Source: Parashewanella tropica
GTDB taxonomy: Bacteria > Pseudomonadota > Gammaproteobacteria > Enterobacterales > Shewanellaceae
DNA: 64,000 nucleotides
Direction: 5' to 3'
Assembly: GCF_004358445.1 (NCBI RefSeq)
Contig: NZ_CP037951.1
Location: 2,157,501-2,221,500, forward strand
This document shows, piece by piece, positions 18,261 to 28,842 of the stretch (positions are counted from its first letter, which is position 1; the number at the start of each line of letters is the position of its first letter). The notes under the pieces are model-generated. The model did no database searches and had not been told where the DNA came from. It saw nothing but the letters and a program-made list of their open reading frames with translations. The position numbers and the translations under genes were made by a program.

Positions 18261-19022
18261 TTACATCCCTTCTAATATCGCTTGTTGATGTGCTTCATTA
18301 AAACGATCTAAATATTCAGTAAAAGGTTTAAGTTCTTTGGCTGGTCTTTTATTTCGTCCTAATAAAACAGATTCTTTGAAGACATCACACCATTTTTGCA
18401 ACGCAATAGCATTATGAGTTTCCCCAAATGACTCTAATGCTAAAGCGGCAACTTCAGCCGTACCAAGCTGGAAATCTCTGACACCTTTTCGGATCATATA
18501 GTTCGCCAGAAAATCTGGACTAAATGACAGCATAGGAATGTTTTGTAAATACGGACTTTTCCGAAACATTTTTACCGCTTCACGCCAGCAACCATCAAGT
18601 AGGATAAATAACGGCTTCTTATTTGAAAAATCTTTTGTGTTTATCGAATTAATAACACTCGTTTTTTCTGTTGCATATTCTTCAGGAAAAATAAGAATTG
18701 GTTGATATTGGTCGTTGGTCAATAAAGCCAATAACTTCGGATTAGGTTCCGTTCTCGACCAAAGAAAAGCGTGTGTGTCAGGGAATAAATCCGCAATTAA
18801 GCGCCCAGTGTTTGAAGGTTTTAACACTTCATCATCGTACATGACTAAAGCAAATGCGGCATCGGAATTTAACTGGCGTCTATGCGGACACAAACACCAA
18901 ATTCTTGCCTGTAAACACAGTTTGCAGCGACTGATGTTTTTGCCTCTGGCATTAAACTCGGTAGAGGACAAGGATTTTCTGTAATCATACAGGCTGTGAA
19001 TGCGGTGCTTTAATATAGTCAT
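18261..19022 (-). CDS. tapT: tRNA-uridine aminocarboxypropyltransferase (DTW domain)
   Basis: 253 residues from the ATG at 19022. A longer frame to 19073 is unlikely because the extra codons coincide with the terminator of the upstream gene. The DTW-domain family adds the 3-amino-3-carboxypropyl group to a tRNA uridine (acp3U47) in Escherichia coli. The N-terminal zinc-like CKLCLQARIWCLCPH cluster is present, along with the DxxW core (LLDGCWREAVKMF) and SFSPDFLANYMIRKG. Cytosolic. Confidence 0.85.
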   Translation of the reverse strand: MTILKHRIHSLYDYRKSLSSTEFNARGKNISRCKLCLQARIWCLCPHRRQLNSDAAFALVMYDDEVLKPSNTGRLIADLFPDTHAFLWSRTEPNPKLLALLTNDQYQPILIFPEEYATEKTSVINSINTKDFSNKKPLFILLDGCWREAVKMFRKSPYLQNIPMLSFSPDFLANYMIRKGVRDFQLGTAEVAALALESFGETHNAIALQKWCDVFKESVLLGRNKRPAKELKPFTEYLDRFNEAHQQAILEGM

Positions 19023-19034
19023 TTTCTTTAAAGT

Positions 19035-19064
19035 TAAAAAAACACTCGCCTGATAACGAGTGTT
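19035..19064 (-). terminator. Rho-independent terminator after pssA
   Basis: On the minus strand, AACACTCG pairs with CGAGTGTT around an eight-base loop (19049-19056) and is followed by a run of seven Ts. It lies 36 bases past the pssA stop and just ahead of the chosen tapT start, which supports that start. Confidence 0.85.
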
Positions 19065-19099
19065 TAGTGTCAAACAAGTTCATTCAATCTTTGTGTAGA

Positions 19100-20410
19100 T
19101 CACATAATACGACGAAGGATAAAGTCTGCACGTAAGCGCTTAATGCGAGTTAAGATTTTTTTCACTTCTTCAGGGTAATCTTGCAAGGTTTCGATATCGG
19201 TATAATGAGCGACCTGCGTAGTATTTTGTAAAATATGCTCTCTTTCTTTAGAGAATCCTTGCTCTAACTCTTGGTGAACATCATGAACTAAAATGCCATT
19301 TTCAAGATCTAACGACCACGCTCTAGGGTTTAGATTTGAACCTGTAAGTAGGTGGTATTTATTATCTGCACTTATGCCCTTTAAATGAAAGCTGTTGTTT
19401 TCATTCTTCCAAAGGTTAACCTTCAACAATCCCTTATCTATCGCCCATTGATGACGCTTCATAAATCGCAGTAATGCTTGTTCATAGATATATGGAACAG
19501 CACCAATGGTTGAAAATTCCTCTTCAGGAGGGATAAAGAAATCATTAGCTGTCTTATCACCCACAACAATTTCAAGCTTTTTGCCTTGCTTCAAATGTTT
19601 TGTTAACGCGCGACTCAATGAATACGGTGGATTAAAGTATGGAGTACAAATAAATAATGATTCAATGGATTCTTTAACAACCGCAATCGCTGCTTTATTT
19701 AGTGCATTTTTTCGTTTGCCTAATCCAACCAACGGAGTAATACGAAGGCCTAACTTAACACCATTGAATTCATAATTACTTCTGCTTAAACGGCTCTTAA
19801 GCTTTTTAATTTGCGATTTAGTCGGTAAAATTTCCGGTTCTTGTGTTTGCGCTAAAGAAACAATCGCAGGCTCTTCAAGTAAGCCTTTCATAAAATCGCG
19901 TAGTGTGCGAGCACCATATTCACTATCAATGACATGATAACGGTCAAAACGATATTTGTTTGCATGGTGTAAATAGATATTATTTAAACTCGCGCCACTA
20001 AAGATGATCGAGTCATCAATGACAAATCCTTTTAGGTGAAGTACCCCAAGAATTTCTTTTGATTTAACAGGAACACCATAAATTTCAATCGGGTGCTCAG
20101 CCTTCGCTAGACGCTCCCGATACATGAAATAGTTCCCACTGTCTCCTTTATGCCCAATCAAACCACGACGAGCACGGTGAAAATCAACAAAGACTTTAAC
20201 ATCAAGCGTAGGGTTAGATTGCTTTGCAGCCAGTAGTGCATCAATAATTTCGCGACCCGCTTCATCATCTTCAAGATATAGTGCTGAGATATAGATGCTG
20301 TGTTGTGCGTTGGCAATACGGTTAATTAACTCTTTGCGAAAATGTTCTGCCGTGAGTAACCATGACATTGAGTCAGCCGTAATTGAAATGCCACTTAACT
20401 GGCTTAACAA
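19100..20410 (-). CDS. pssA: CDP-diacylglycerol--serine O-phosphatidyltransferase, PLD-like
   Basis: 436 residues from a TTG at 20410, chosen because AAGGAG lies six bases upstream and the product then begins LSQLSGIS, in line with the E. coli PssA N-terminus; the frame is open to another TTG at 20521. It makes phosphatidylserine, the precursor of phosphatidylethanolamine. Two phospholipase-D motifs are intact: HLKGFVIDD (His125, Lys127, Asp132) and FHLKGISAD near residue 340, each followed by Asn/Ser. Peripheral membrane enzyme. Confidence 0.92.
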   Translation of the reverse strand: MLSQLSGISITADSMSWLLTAEHFRKELINRIANAQHSIYISALYLEDDEAGREIIDALLAAKQSNPTLDVKVFVDFHRARRGLIGHKGDSGNYFMYRERLAKAEHPIEIYGVPVKSKEILGVLHLKGFVIDDSIIFSGASLNNIYLHHANKYRFDRYHVIDSEYGARTLRDFMKGLLEEPAIVSLAQTQEPEILPTKSQIKKLKSRLSRSNYEFNGVKLGLRITPLVGLGKRKNALNKAAIAVVKESIESLFICTPYFNPPYSLSRALTKHLKQGKKLEIVVGDKTANDFFIPPEEEFSTIGAVPYIYEQALLRFMKRHQWAIDKGLLKVNLWKNENNSFHLKGISADNKYHLLTGSNLNPRAWSLDLENGILVHDVHQELEQGFSKEREHILQNTTQVAHYTDIETLQDYPEEVKKILTRIKRLRADFILRRIM

Positions 20411-20658
20411 GATAATCTCCTTAACCGGAACTAAGGGTCGTGTGCTGAATAAGATTGGAGCACGATTCGACCATAAAGACACATGGAGGTAAAAACTACC
20501 GACTTGTCCTCTTTTGAGCAAGTTATTTGTGTATTTTTAGGAGAGTAAGTGGATAGAACGACGCATTTTTATCCGATATTAATGTTATCTTGTGTGTTTC
20601 AACCTTAACTTGTTAGAGTAGAACAAAACAGGTTGTTTCCAGCGGATAAGGAAAAACG

Positions 20659-21990
20659 ATGAGTCTAAATTTGTGGCATCAACGTCGATCAACAGAGTCT
20701 AAAAATAGACGGGATGATCATCGCAGTCCATTTCAGCGTGACCGAGCAAGAATTTTACACTCAGCCGCTTTTCGTCGCTTACAAGCCAAAACTCAAGTTT
20801 TGGGTGTTGGTATGAATGATTTTTATCGCACCCGATTAACTCACTCGCTAGAAGTCGCTCAAATCGGCACAGGAATTTTAGCTCAGTTAAAACAGAAGCA
20901 CCCGAACCAACATGAATTACTAAGTTCAAATAGTTTAATAGAAAGTCTTTGCTTAGCTCATGATATTGGTCATCCTCCCTTTGGCCATGGAGGTGAAACC
21001 GCTTTAAATTATATGATGCGTGATCATGGCGGGTTTGAAGGCAATGGGCAAACGTTCCGGATCTTATCGCGTTTAGAGCCCTACACAGCACATTGGGGAA
21101 TGAACCTCGCGCGGCGCACACTTCTTGGAGTATTAAAATACCCTGTTCCTTATCAAAGTCTATTTAATCAATATGAGTTACAAAAAGTAAAAAATTATCG
21201 TCAATTAAAGCCTGCCCAGTGGCCCGTTGTAAAAGGAATATATGATGATGACATCGAGATCCTCGATTGGGTACTTGAGCCATTATCAGACAACGACAAA
21301 TCACGATTTTTAACCAGCAAAGAGACAAAACTGTATCATCACAAACGGACAGTTTATAAGTCACTTGATTGCTCGATCATGGAATTGGCAGATGACATCG
21401 CCTATGCCGTACATGATCTAGAAGACGCCATTGTTATGGGAATTGTAACTAAGGAACAATGGCAACATTTGGTTGAATTTCAATTAAATGAAATTGATAA
21501 CGATTGGATAAATCAAGAAGTTGTCAATCTCAAAGACAAACTCTTTAACTCTGAACATCATGTTAGAAAAGATGCAATAGGCACGTTGGTAAACAGCTTA
21601 GTCACAGCCATTTATCTTGACCGTGATCCCAACTTTGACAGCCCATTACTTAGCTTTAATGCCAAGCTTCAACCTGAGTTTAATTTATTGCTCGATATCT
21701 TAAAACGCTTCGTTTACAAAATGGTGATACGCAGGCCAGAAATTCAAATGATTGAATTTAAAGGACAGCAAATCGTCATGGAGTTATTTGAAGCATTAGA
21801 ATCCGATCCTGAGCGCTTGCTCCCTTTTAATACTCAAGAGCGCTGGCTTAAACATCAACATGAGTTTGGTAACGGCAACCGTATTTTATGTGATTATATA
21901 TCCGGAATGACCGATGATTTTGCGGGTCGTTTGTATCAACAATTATTTAGCCCTAAAACCAATAGTTTGATCGATTTAAGTTCCCAATAG
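20659..21990 (+). CDS. dgt: dGTP triphosphohydrolase-like HD protein
   Basis: 443 residues, HD-domain dNTPase family. The metal-binding set is visible: [10 protein letters not shown] (His62), [15 protein letters not shown] (His-Asp101-102) and [15 protein letters not shown]. Family members hydrolyse dNTPs to deoxynucleosides and triphosphate. The length and N-terminus ([27 protein letters not shown]) match the dGTPase-like proteins of Shewanella and Vibrio rather than the longer E. coli Dgt. AAGG precedes the ATG. Divergent from pssA. Confidence 0.92.
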   Translation: MSLNLWHQRRSTESKNRRDDHRSPFQRDRARILHSAAFRRLQAKTQVLGVGMNDFYRTRLTHSLEVAQIGTGILAQLKQKHPNQHELLSSNSLIESLCLAHDIGHPPFGHGGETALNYMMRDHGGFEGNGQTFRILSRLEPYTAHWGMNLARRTLLGVLKYPVPYQSLFNQYELQKVKNYRQLKPAQWPVVKGIYDDDIEILDWVLEPLSDNDKSRFLTSKETKLYHHKRTVYKSLDCSIMELADDIAYAVHDLEDAIVMGIVTKEQWQHLVEFQLNEIDNDWINQEVVNLKDKLFNSEHHVRKDAIGTLVNSLVTAIYLDRDPNFDSPLLSFNAKLQPEFNLLLDILKRFVYKMVIRRPEIQMIEFKGQQIVMELFEALESDPERLLPFNTQERWLKHQHEFGNGNRILCDYISGMTDDFAGRLYQQLFSPKTNSLIDLSSQ

Positions 21991-22048
21991 TCTTCGATTG
22001 TAAGATAATACGCGGCTCTAAAATAAAAGCGTTACTAGAGCCGTATAA

Positions 22049-22306
22049 ATGTACCAAAAAACGATTACCATCCTAGCCAAGCATGGAATTCATACTCGCC
22101 CTGCAGCCCTCTTAGTAAAAACGGCTAAAACATTTGATTGTGATGTCATTGTGGAGTGTAATGGCAAACAAGCCAGTGCCAAAAGTTTATTCAAATTGCA
22201 AACTCTGGGCTTATATCAAGGGCAAGAAGTAAAAGTTTTTGCCGAAGGCGCGCATGCACAAGAAGCCGTTGAGAGTGTATCTACACTACTCGAAACCTTA
22301 AGTTAA
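22049..22306 (+). CDS. ptsH: Phosphocarrier protein HPr
   Basis: 85 residues, the exact family size. It carries phosphate from enzyme I to the sugar-specific EIIA proteins. The active site KHGIHTRPAA has phosphorylatable His15, and the regulatory-site region around Ser46 (ASAKSLFKLQTLG) is conserved. First gene of the ptsH-ptsI-crr operon, 23 bases before ptsI. Confidence 0.97.
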   Translation: MYQKTITILAKHGIHTRPAALLVKTAKTFDCDVIVECNGKQASAKSLFKLQTLGLYQGQEVKVFAEGAHAQEAVESVSTLLETLS

Positions 22307-22329
22307 TCCGCTTATATTCGGATATCACT

Positions 22330-24033
22330 ATGTCATTAACTGGAATTATTGGATCCACTGGTCTTGCATTTGGTCAAGCTGTACACATTATTGAGCAAGA
22401 TTATAAAGTTGACTTACACCTGCTTCGCAAACATGAAGTCACTGAAGAGCAAGCTCGCTTAAAAGAAGGTGTTCGGCACCTTGTCCAGTTGTTACAAGCA
22501 AGTCTTCAACAGCTCAATCCCGAATGCGAAAACTATCAGCTCATTGAGTCCGATATATTATTACTTGACGATCAAGAGCTGCATGCCGAAATGCTTAATA
22601 GCATCGAACATCAACGCTATTCGGCAACGCTTGCTGTTCAACGAACCTTTGATACTCACGCCTATGAAATAGAGAGCATTCAAGATCCAATGATTGCCAG
22701 TCGTGGGCAAGATATTCGACACTTATCTTCAAGGCTCATCGCTGCAATCAATGGTACATTAAGTTGGAATTTAGATTACCTAACCCAAAGTACCATTATT
22801 TTAGCCCACGATATCACCCCTGCTGAATTTGCATTGCTGCCGACGAAATACATCAGTGGCATTGTGTTGGAAACGGGAAGCATAACCAGCCATACTGCGA
22901 TTCTAGCTAGTGCCGCAGGCATCCCTGCGCTTTTAGATTGCCAGTATCAAAGTTTAAATATCCGCAATGGCCAACCACTAGTTATTGATGCTATTGATGG
23001 CATATTGCATCACATGCCAGATGATGAACTTGTTGAAAAACTGCGTCGCAAACAATTAGAGGAAGTGACCAGAACCAATGCTCTGTTAACCATAACAGGT
23101 CAAGAAACACAAACCCTTGATGGTCATTCCGTTTCACTTCTTGCTAATGTCGGAAATATCAATGATGTAACAAGAGCCAAGGATATCGGCTCTCTTGGCG
23201 TAGGTCTATTCAGAACTGAATTTATGCTTATGCATGACAGTGAATACCCTAACGAGCAAAAGCAATATCAAACATTTTGCGATGCGTTACATATTCTAAA
23301 TGGTATGCCACTGACCATTCGAACTTTAGATGTTGGTGCGGATAAACCTCTACCTTTCGTGCAAGCTGCACAAGAAGAAAACCCAGCATTAGGAATTCGT
23401 GGCTGTCGGTATTCATTGGATCACCCTCAATATCTAAAACCTCAATTGAAAGCCGCCATGAGGGCAACAAATCATGGCTTGGTTAAAATCATGTTCCCTA
23501 TGGTCAATCAGGTTGAAGAAATTGATCTGATTAAATCTGTTATAGAGGAATGTAAGCAAGAGCTGATAAATAACGATATAGGTTATGGAAATTTCGATTT
23601 TGGCATTATGGTTGAAACACCTGCTGCGGTTCTTAATTTGCCGAGTATGCTCCCAGAACTTGATTTCATAAGTATTGGCACCAATGATTTAACGCAATAC
23701 AGTATGGCGGCAGACCGTAGTAACCTAAGTTTATCAAAATCTTTTCCAGCGCTTTCTCCTGCTATTTTAAAAACCATTGATCTAATCGTTACTCAAGCCA
23801 AGCAATACGATGTTAGTGTTTCACTCTGTGGAGAATTAGCCAGTGATCCTAAGGTTGTCCCATTGTTAATCGGTCTTGGCTTAAGCGAACTGAGTGTAAA
23901 TTTGAATAAATTTTTAGAGATTAAATCCACAATCTGCTCTGGTGACTATAATCAATTCCAAGAGCTTGCTGAAAAAGCGTTGAAGCAGACGAGAATTCAA
24001 CCACTGCAGCAATTAATTTATGCGCGTACTTGA
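22330..24033 (+). CDS. ptsI: PTS enzyme I (PEP-protein phosphotransferase)
   Basis: 567 residues. It autophosphorylates from phosphoenolpyruvate and passes phosphate to HPr. The phospho-histidine loop GSITSHTAILA (His188), the PEP-binding TLDVGADKPLPF and GIRGCRYSLD, and the C-terminal LCGELASDP with catalytic Cys are all present. It overlaps the crr region and is cotranscribed with ptsH and crr. Confidence 0.97.
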   Translation: MSLTGIIGSTGLAFGQAVHIIEQDYKVDLHLLRKHEVTEEQARLKEGVRHLVQLLQASLQQLNPECENYQLIESDILLLDDQELHAEMLNSIEHQRYSATLAVQRTFDTHAYEIESIQDPMIASRGQDIRHLSSRLIAAINGTLSWNLDYLTQSTIILAHDITPAEFALLPTKYISGIVLETGSITSHTAILASAAGIPALLDCQYQSLNIRNGQPLVIDAIDGILHHMPDDELVEKLRRKQLEEVTRTNALLTITGQETQTLDGHSVSLLANVGNINDVTRAKDIGSLGVGLFRTEFMLMHDSEYPNEQKQYQTFCDALHILNGMPLTIRTLDVGADKPLPFVQAAQEENPALGIRGCRYSLDHPQYLKPQLKAAMRATNHGLVKIMFPMVNQVEEIDLIKSVIEECKQELINNDIGYGNFDFGIMVETPAAVLNLPSMLPELDFISIGTNDLTQYSMAADRSNLSLSKSFPALSPAILKTIDLIVTQAKQYDVSVSLCGELASDPKVVPLLIGLGLSELSVNLNKFLEIKSTICSGDYNQFQELAEKALKQTRIQPLQQLIYART

Positions 24034-24050
24034 TAGCATTTGAGGGAAAA

Positions 24051-24563
24051 ATGGGCTTTATCAATCAATGTAAACAGTGGTTTGACAAAACACCGCAGCA
24101 AACACAAACAGTTGACATCTATTCGCCAGTTTCTGGTGAAATTGTATCTATTGAGCAAGTTCCTGATATTGTATTTGCCGAAAAAATTGTTGGTGATGGC
24201 ATTGCAATTAAGCCTGTAGGCTCAACAATTCATGCTCCGATTGATGGCAAAATCGGAAAAATCTTCGAAACAAACCATGCATTTAATATCAAATCGGAAA
24301 ATGGTTTGGAGCTGTTTGTCCATTTCGGTATTGGTACGGTCGAATTACAAGGAAATGGGTTTAGCCGTTTGGCTAAAGAAGGCCAAGAAGTAAAGGCTGG
24401 CGAACCTATTTTAACGTTTAATCTTGACTATATTGCAGAACAGGTTGAAAGCACTTTAACACCTGTTGTTCTCGCTAATATGGAAGATGTAAAAAACATC
24501 AATAAAAACCTAGGTAAGGTCTCCGCTGGAGAAGACGTAATATTTAGCGTTGATATAGATTAG
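24051..24563 (+). CDS. crr: PTS EIIA-Glc
   Basis: 170 residues from the ATG at 24051, which has GAGGG just upstream; a longer frame from 24030 would overlap ptsI. It is the glucose-specific phosphocarrier and the regulator of adenylate cyclase and non-PTS permeases. The active-site histidines are NHAF (His76) and FVHFGIGTVEL (phosphorylated His91). Last gene of the pts operon. Confidence 0.96.
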   Translation: MGFINQCKQWFDKTPQQTQTVDIYSPVSGEIVSIEQVPDIVFAEKIVGDGIAIKPVGSTIHAPIDGKIGKIFETNHAFNIKSENGLELFVHFGIGTVELQGNGFSRLAKEGQEVKAGEPILTFNLDYIAEQVESTLTPVVLANMEDVKNINKNLGKVSAGEDVIFSVDID

Positions 24564-24632
24564 ACCATTATACAATCATCAGAGTTTTCATAAATACATT
24601 CAGTTTGTCTCAAGTTTCTATTCGTTAGCATA

Positions 24633-25823
24633 ATGCTTTGTTTTATAGAAGCTCACATGGAAGATTTAAGTAATATACATAAACGAAAACACTCTCTTGA
24701 TATTGTCAGGGGTGTTCTCATCGTCCTAATGGTACTTGACCATACACGAGACTTTTTTAGTGCAACCTCTTTCTATCCAACTGATTTAACTCACGCTTCT
24801 TCTGCTCTATTTCTCACTCGATGGATCACTAACTTTTGCGCACCAGGTTTTGTTTTTATTTCAGGCATCAGTGCATATCAGTTTGAAGGTAAATATGATC
24901 GTAACGAGTTGTCCAATTATTTATTGAAAAGAGGTCTTTTTTTACTGCTTCTAGAAGCGACAGTGATTGATTTTATATGGCAAGCAGGCTATTCGATCTA
25001 TATTTTTCAAGTGATTTCAGCCCTTGGCGCAAGTATGATTATCTTAGCTTTTTTAGTGAAATTACCAAAAGCTCCGACGGCAATCGTTATGGTTACAATT
25101 ATCGCTTTTCATAATCTGTTACCTGATAAATTATTAATTGAAAAATTAGGTAACTTCAGTTGGGTATGGAACTTAATGCATTTACCTTCGGTACTAGCTA
25201 AAGGCACTTCACCGAAATGGTTCTCAACTGTTTACACCCTAATCCCTTACTTTTCAATTATGTATTTAGGCTACATCTTCGGTCATACTTATGATTTCCC
25301 AGCACAACAACGAAGAAACTGGCTGTTTTGTTTATCTTTATTGAGTATTACGCTATTTATAGTCTTAAGATTTTTAAAGCTAGGTGACACTTCACTTTGG
25401 GTGAATACTCAACATGCTTTTTTATCATTTATCAACCTGACTAAGTACCCTTTATCATTAGATTTTGTATTGTTAACACTACCTTTCTCATGGCTTCTAT
25501 TAGCCATCATGGACAAAAAAAATGCTAATGAATACTCATTCTTTTCTACAATTGGCAAAGCCTCTTTGTTTGTCTATGTTGCGCATCTGGTTATTTTATT
25601 GATTGGATCTTTATTTTGGTCAAAGCTCAGTTTTGGCACTTACATAAATTTTATGGACGCACAGATACAATCAAAAACATTCATTTGGCCGGACACTTAT
25701 CAAGAAAGCCTTTCTAGGGCTTTTGTCGTGTGGCTGAGTTTATCTACAACGCTCTATTTTATCGCTAAATGGTATTTGAAATTTAAAAAGCAACATCAAT
25801 ACCGGATCTTAAAATACATTTAA
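24633..25823 (+). CDS. DUF1624 / heparan-alpha-glucosaminide acetyltransferase-like membrane protein
   Basis: 396 residues, or 388 if the ATG at 24657 is used; neither start has a strong ribosome site. About ten hydrophobic segments are visible. The N-terminal block KRKHSLDIVRGVLIVLMVLDHTRDFF matches the HGSNAT-type catalytic family, in which the conserved Asp-Arg-G and D-H form the acyl-transfer region. Members move acetyl or acyl groups across the membrane onto glycans or other acceptors; the substrate here is unknown. Flanked by crr and yffB-like on the same strand, with no tight coupling. Confidence 0.8.
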   Translation: MLCFIEAHMEDLSNIHKRKHSLDIVRGVLIVLMVLDHTRDFFSATSFYPTDLTHASSALFLTRWITNFCAPGFVFISGISAYQFEGKYDRNELSNYLLKRGLFLLLLEATVIDFIWQAGYSIYIFQVISALGASMIILAFLVKLPKAPTAIVMVTIIAFHNLLPDKLLIEKLGNFSWVWNLMHLPSVLAKGTSPKWFSTVYTLIPYFSIMYLGYIFGHTYDFPAQQRRNWLFCLSLLSITLFIVLRFLKLGDTSLWVNTQHAFLSFINLTKYPLSLDFVLLTLPFSWLLLAIMDKKNANEYSFFSTIGKASLFVYVAHLVILLIGSLFWSKLSFGTYINFMDAQIQSKTFIWPDTYQESLSRAFVVWLSLSTTLYFIAKWYLKFKKQHQYRILKYI

Positions 25824-25895
25824 CTTAAATAAGTTATTGTCTTTTAGACTTCTTGATAGTTACCATACAGCTTTACATTTTTAGAGCGAAGAAAG

Positions 25896-26246
25896 ATGAA
25901 AGCAATTACTTTATTTGGCATTTCAAATTGCGATACGGTTAGAAAAGCCCGTAAATGGTTAGCAGAGAATCAGATTGAACACACCTTTCACGACTTTAGA
26001 AAAGATGGTCTAAGTAAGACTGAAATCAATCATTGGCTGGAAAGGCAAGGTTGGGAAGCTCTTTTTAACAAAAGAAGTACTAGCTATAGAGCCTTACCTG
26101 ATGAGGATAAAACTAATATTGATCAAGCAAAAGCCATTGAGTTGATGTTGGAGCACCCTACATTGATAAAAAGACCAGTATTACTAACTGAAAATTCAGT
26201 TCAAATTGGATTTAAGGCTGAACAATATCAAGAGTTATTCAACTAA
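25896..26246 (+). CDS. ArsC/Spx-family protein, YffB type
   Basis: 116 residues, ArsC-like thioredoxin fold. The N-terminal [15 protein letters not shown] holds the single active-site-type Cys, followed by the [26 protein letters not shown] block typical of YffB-like proteins. It is not a classical arsenate reductase, since the Arg triad is not all present. Its TAA overlaps the dapE ATG (TAATG); the yffB-dapE pairing is common in gammaproteobacteria. A redox or glutathione-linked role is inferred for the family. Confidence 0.88.
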   Translation: MKAITLFGISNCDTVRKARKWLAENQIEHTFHDFRKDGLSKTEINHWLERQGWEALFNKRSTSYRALPDEDKTNIDQAKAIELMLEHPTLIKRPVLLTENSVQIGFKAEQYQELFN

Positions 26247-27376
26247 TGCCGCATCCTGTCATATCGTTAACACAAGAATTAATACAACGCCCTTCGATTA
26301 CCCCCCTAGATGAAGGTTGCCAAACATTAATGGCTGAACGTCTTGAAAAGCTGGGGTTTACCATTGAAACCATGGTTTTCGAAGACACCACCAATATGTG
26401 GGCGCGACGTGGTACCGATGGCCCCGTTTTTTGCTTCGCTGGTCATACCGATGTGGTGCCGGTAGGAAAAGAATCAGCTTGGGAGCATCCGCCCTTTTCT
26501 GCTGAACTTATCGATGGCTATATCCATGGTCGTGGTGCTGCTGATATGAAGGGCTCTTTAGCTGCAATGATCACTGCAACCGAATCATTTATTGCTAATA
26601 ACCCAAACCATAAAGGCTCTATTGCTTATCTAATTACCAGTGATGAAGAAGGGCCATTTATTAACGGCACAACAAGAGTCATCGACACCCTAGAAGCTCG
26701 TAATGAGAAAATCACTTGGGCATTAGTTGGTGAGCCTTCTTCTACAACCGAGTTGGGTGACGTAGTAAAAAATGGTCGTCGTGGTAGCCTTACCGGCAAC
26801 TTGACTGTTCATGGTATTCAAGGGCACGTTGCCTATCCTCATCTAGCAGAAAACCCTGTTCATACTTCAGCACATGCATTAGCAGAGCTGAGTCATCAAG
26901 AATGGGATAACGGTAATGACTTTTTTCCACCTACCAGTTTTCAAATCGCCAACATCAATGGTGGCACTGGTGCGTCTAATGTAATTCCAGGGCATTTAGA
27001 CGTGATGTTCAATTTCCGTTATTCAACAGAAGTTACCGCAGAGCAACTAATTGAAAGAACTGTAGCGATTTTCGATAAACACCAACTCAAATACGATTTG
27101 AACTGGGTCTTTAATGGCTTACCGTTTTTAACGGATAAAGGAAAATTAGTTGAAGCGACCCAAACAGCCATTAAACAAGTCACGGGTCGAGACACTCAAT
27201 TACTGACTACAGGCGGAACATCTGATGGACGCTTTATTGCCCCAACCGGTGCAGAAGTCATTGAGTTAGGCCCAGTAAATGCCACCATTCACAAAGTGAA
27301 TGAATGCGTAAAAGCCGATGATCTAATACAATTATCTGATTGCTATGAAGCCATTTTGGAAAATCTTTTATGCTAG
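26246..27376 (+). CDS. dapE: Succinyl-diaminopimelate desuccinylase
   Basis: 376 residues, M20 metallopeptidase fold. It removes succinate from N-succinyl-LL-diaminopimelate in lysine and peptidoglycan precursor synthesis. Zinc and catalytic residues are visible in [34 protein letters not shown] and [11 protein letters not shown], with the late His in [14 protein letters not shown]. The end overlaps the next gene by seven bases, so the three genes yffB-like, dapE and M15 peptidase form one transcript. Confidence 0.96.
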   Translation: MPHPVISLTQELIQRPSITPLDEGCQTLMAERLEKLGFTIETMVFEDTTNMWARRGTDGPVFCFAGHTDVVPVGKESAWEHPPFSAELIDGYIHGRGAADMKGSLAAMITATESFIANNPNHKGSIAYLITSDEEGPFINGTTRVIDTLEARNEKITWALVGEPSSTTELGDVVKNGRRGSLTGNLTVHGIQGHVAYPHLAENPVHTSAHALAELSHQEWDNGNDFFPPTSFQIANINGGTGASNVIPGHLDVMFNFRYSTEVTAEQLIERTVAIFDKHQLKYDLNWVFNGLPFLTDKGKLVEATQTAIKQVTGRDTQLLTTGGTSDGRFIAPTGAEVIELGPVNATIHKVNECVKADDLIQLSDCYEAILENLLC

Positions 27377-28050
27377 AAAACCTTTCTATTAAGCATCCAT
27401 ATCTTTATGGCCTTCAACAAGACCACTTAATTGATGTTGATGGGATATTATTAGAAAGTCAGACGGCAACTGCATTTGTCAACATGGCAAATGCAGCTTC
27501 AAATGATGGAATAAACATTTCAATTTGTTCAGGTTTTCGAGACTTTAACCAACAACTTAATATTTGGAATAATAAAGCTTCGGGCAAGCGCCCTGTCTTA
27601 GACATCAATTCTCAAGCCATAGATATCGCCAAGCTTTCAGGAGCACAGTTAATGCGAGCCATTCTTCAGTGGTCTGCCCTACCTGGTGCTTCACGCCACC
27701 ATTGGGGGACTGATATTGATGTTTATGACGTAAATAACGTATCTAAAGCCAACCTCCAATTAATTACTGATGAGTATTCGGAGCATGGTCCCTGTAGCGA
27801 TTTATACCAGTGGTTGAAACAAAACTCTGCCAAATTTGGTTTTGAGCATCCTTATCAAACAGGGAAAAGTGGCGTGAGTTCAGAGCCTTGGCATATAAGC
27901 TATCGCCCTGTATCTGATACTTACCTTAAAGCGTTTGATATAAATGACTTCAATACAGTCATATCTGCAGCAGATATTCATTTGAAGAATGATATTCTTA
28001 AACAATTGAACCAATTAGTGGAGAATTACGTATACAGGATCGCATTTTAA
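27370..28050 (+). CDS. M15 family (VanY/DdcY-like) D-alanyl-D-alanine carboxypeptidase
   Basis: 226 residues. The M15 zinc site is intact: [13 protein letters not shown] (HxxxxxxD) and EPWHISYRP (second His), with [15 protein letters not shown] before it. No clear signal peptide is visible at the N-terminus ([15 protein letters not shown]), so export is uncertain. Family enzymes trim peptidoglycan stem peptides. It overlaps dapE, which links it to diaminopimelate metabolism by position only. Confidence 0.87.
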   Translation: MLENLSIKHPYLYGLQQDHLIDVDGILLESQTATAFVNMANAASNDGINISICSGFRDFNQQLNIWNNKASGKRPVLDINSQAIDIAKLSGAQLMRAILQWSALPGASRHHWGTDIDVYDVNNVSKANLQLITDEYSEHGPCSDLYQWLKQNSAKFGFEHPYQTGKSGVSSEPWHISYRPVSDTYLKAFDINDFNTVISAADIHLKNDILKQLNQLVENYVYRIAF

Positions 28051-28124
28051 ATTGGCTAGACCACATAGCCCCTTTATCTTGATATAATCCCTACCAAATC
28101 ACTCAACTATACAGTGGAACTAGA

Positions 28125-28739
28125 ATGAAATTATTAAAACCACTTTTTGATAATAATCGCCAATGGGCAGAACGAATTAAAGAAGAAGACCCTAGCTTCT
28201 TTGAAAAACTTTCTAAACAGCAAACCCCAGAATACTTATGGATTGGTTGTGCTGATAGTCGAGTGCCTTCAAACCAAATCATAGACGTTATGCCGGGTGA
28301 AGTATTTGTCCATCGCAACATTGCTAACCAAGTGATCCATACTGACATTAACTGCTTAGCCGTAATTCAATACGCAGTAGAAGTACTAAAAGTGAAACAT
28401 ATTATGGTTGTCGGTCATTATGGTTGTGGTGGCGTGAAAGCCTCTATGCAGAATGAAGATCGTTTTGGACTCATTGATCACTGGTTAGATCAAATCCGTA
28501 ACGTTTACCGCAAGCACGAAGCAGAACTTGTTGATTTAGACGAAGATGCAAAATTCAATCGCATGTGTGAACTGAATGTTATTGAACAAGTCGCCAATGT
28601 TGCTAGCTCGACTATTGTTCAACACGCATGGAAAAATGGTCAAGACGTGGCTGTTCATGGTTGGATATACGGAATCGATAACGGTCTGCTGAATGATCTA
28701 GATGTTACTATCGATCGAAAAATGGCTCAATATGAATGA
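28125..28739 (+). CDS. can: Beta-class carbonic anhydrase
   Basis: 204 residues, cytosolic, converts CO2 and bicarbonate. The zinc ligands are Cys42 in GCADSRVPSN and His98/Cys101 in GHYGCGGVKA; the Asp44-Arg46 catalytic dyad is present. The length matches E. coli Can. It has a terminator of its own (28784-28821). Confidence 0.95.
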   Translation: MKLLKPLFDNNRQWAERIKEEDPSFFEKLSKQQTPEYLWIGCADSRVPSNQIIDVMPGEVFVHRNIANQVIHTDINCLAVIQYAVEVLKVKHIMVVGHYGCGGVKASMQNEDRFGLIDHWLDQIRNVYRKHEAELVDLDEDAKFNRMCELNVIEQVANVASSTIVQHAWKNGQDVAVHGWIYGIDNGLLNDLDVTIDRKMAQYE

Positions 28740-28783
28740 TAATTAGCCAGCCTTTATCTAAAGTTTAAAATAGACAAAGACCG

Positions 28784-28821
28784 AATCTGCGACCAATGTT
28801 ATGATTGCTCGCAGATTTTTT
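28784..28821 (+). terminator. Rho-independent terminator after can
   Basis: AATCTGCGA (28784-28792) pairs with TCGCAGATT (28809-28817), then TTTT. It falls inside the in-frame upstream extension of kdsB, so translation of kdsB from the earlier ATG at 28801 is unlikely. Confidence 0.8.
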
Positions 28822-28842
28822 ATTAAAGCTAAAGGCGAAAAA

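Noticed and set aside
20659-21990. Dgt-like dNTPase as an anti-phage gene
   Set aside because: The gene is a normal chromosomal housekeeping member with ordinary neighbours; no defence island around it.
25896-26246. Arsenate reductase for arsenic resistance
   Set aside because: The protein is of the YffB subgroup paired with dapE, and there is no ars operon around it.
28801-28842. Upstream start of kdsB at 28801
   Set aside because: The 14 extra codons lie in the can terminator and the family starts with [12 protein letters not shown].
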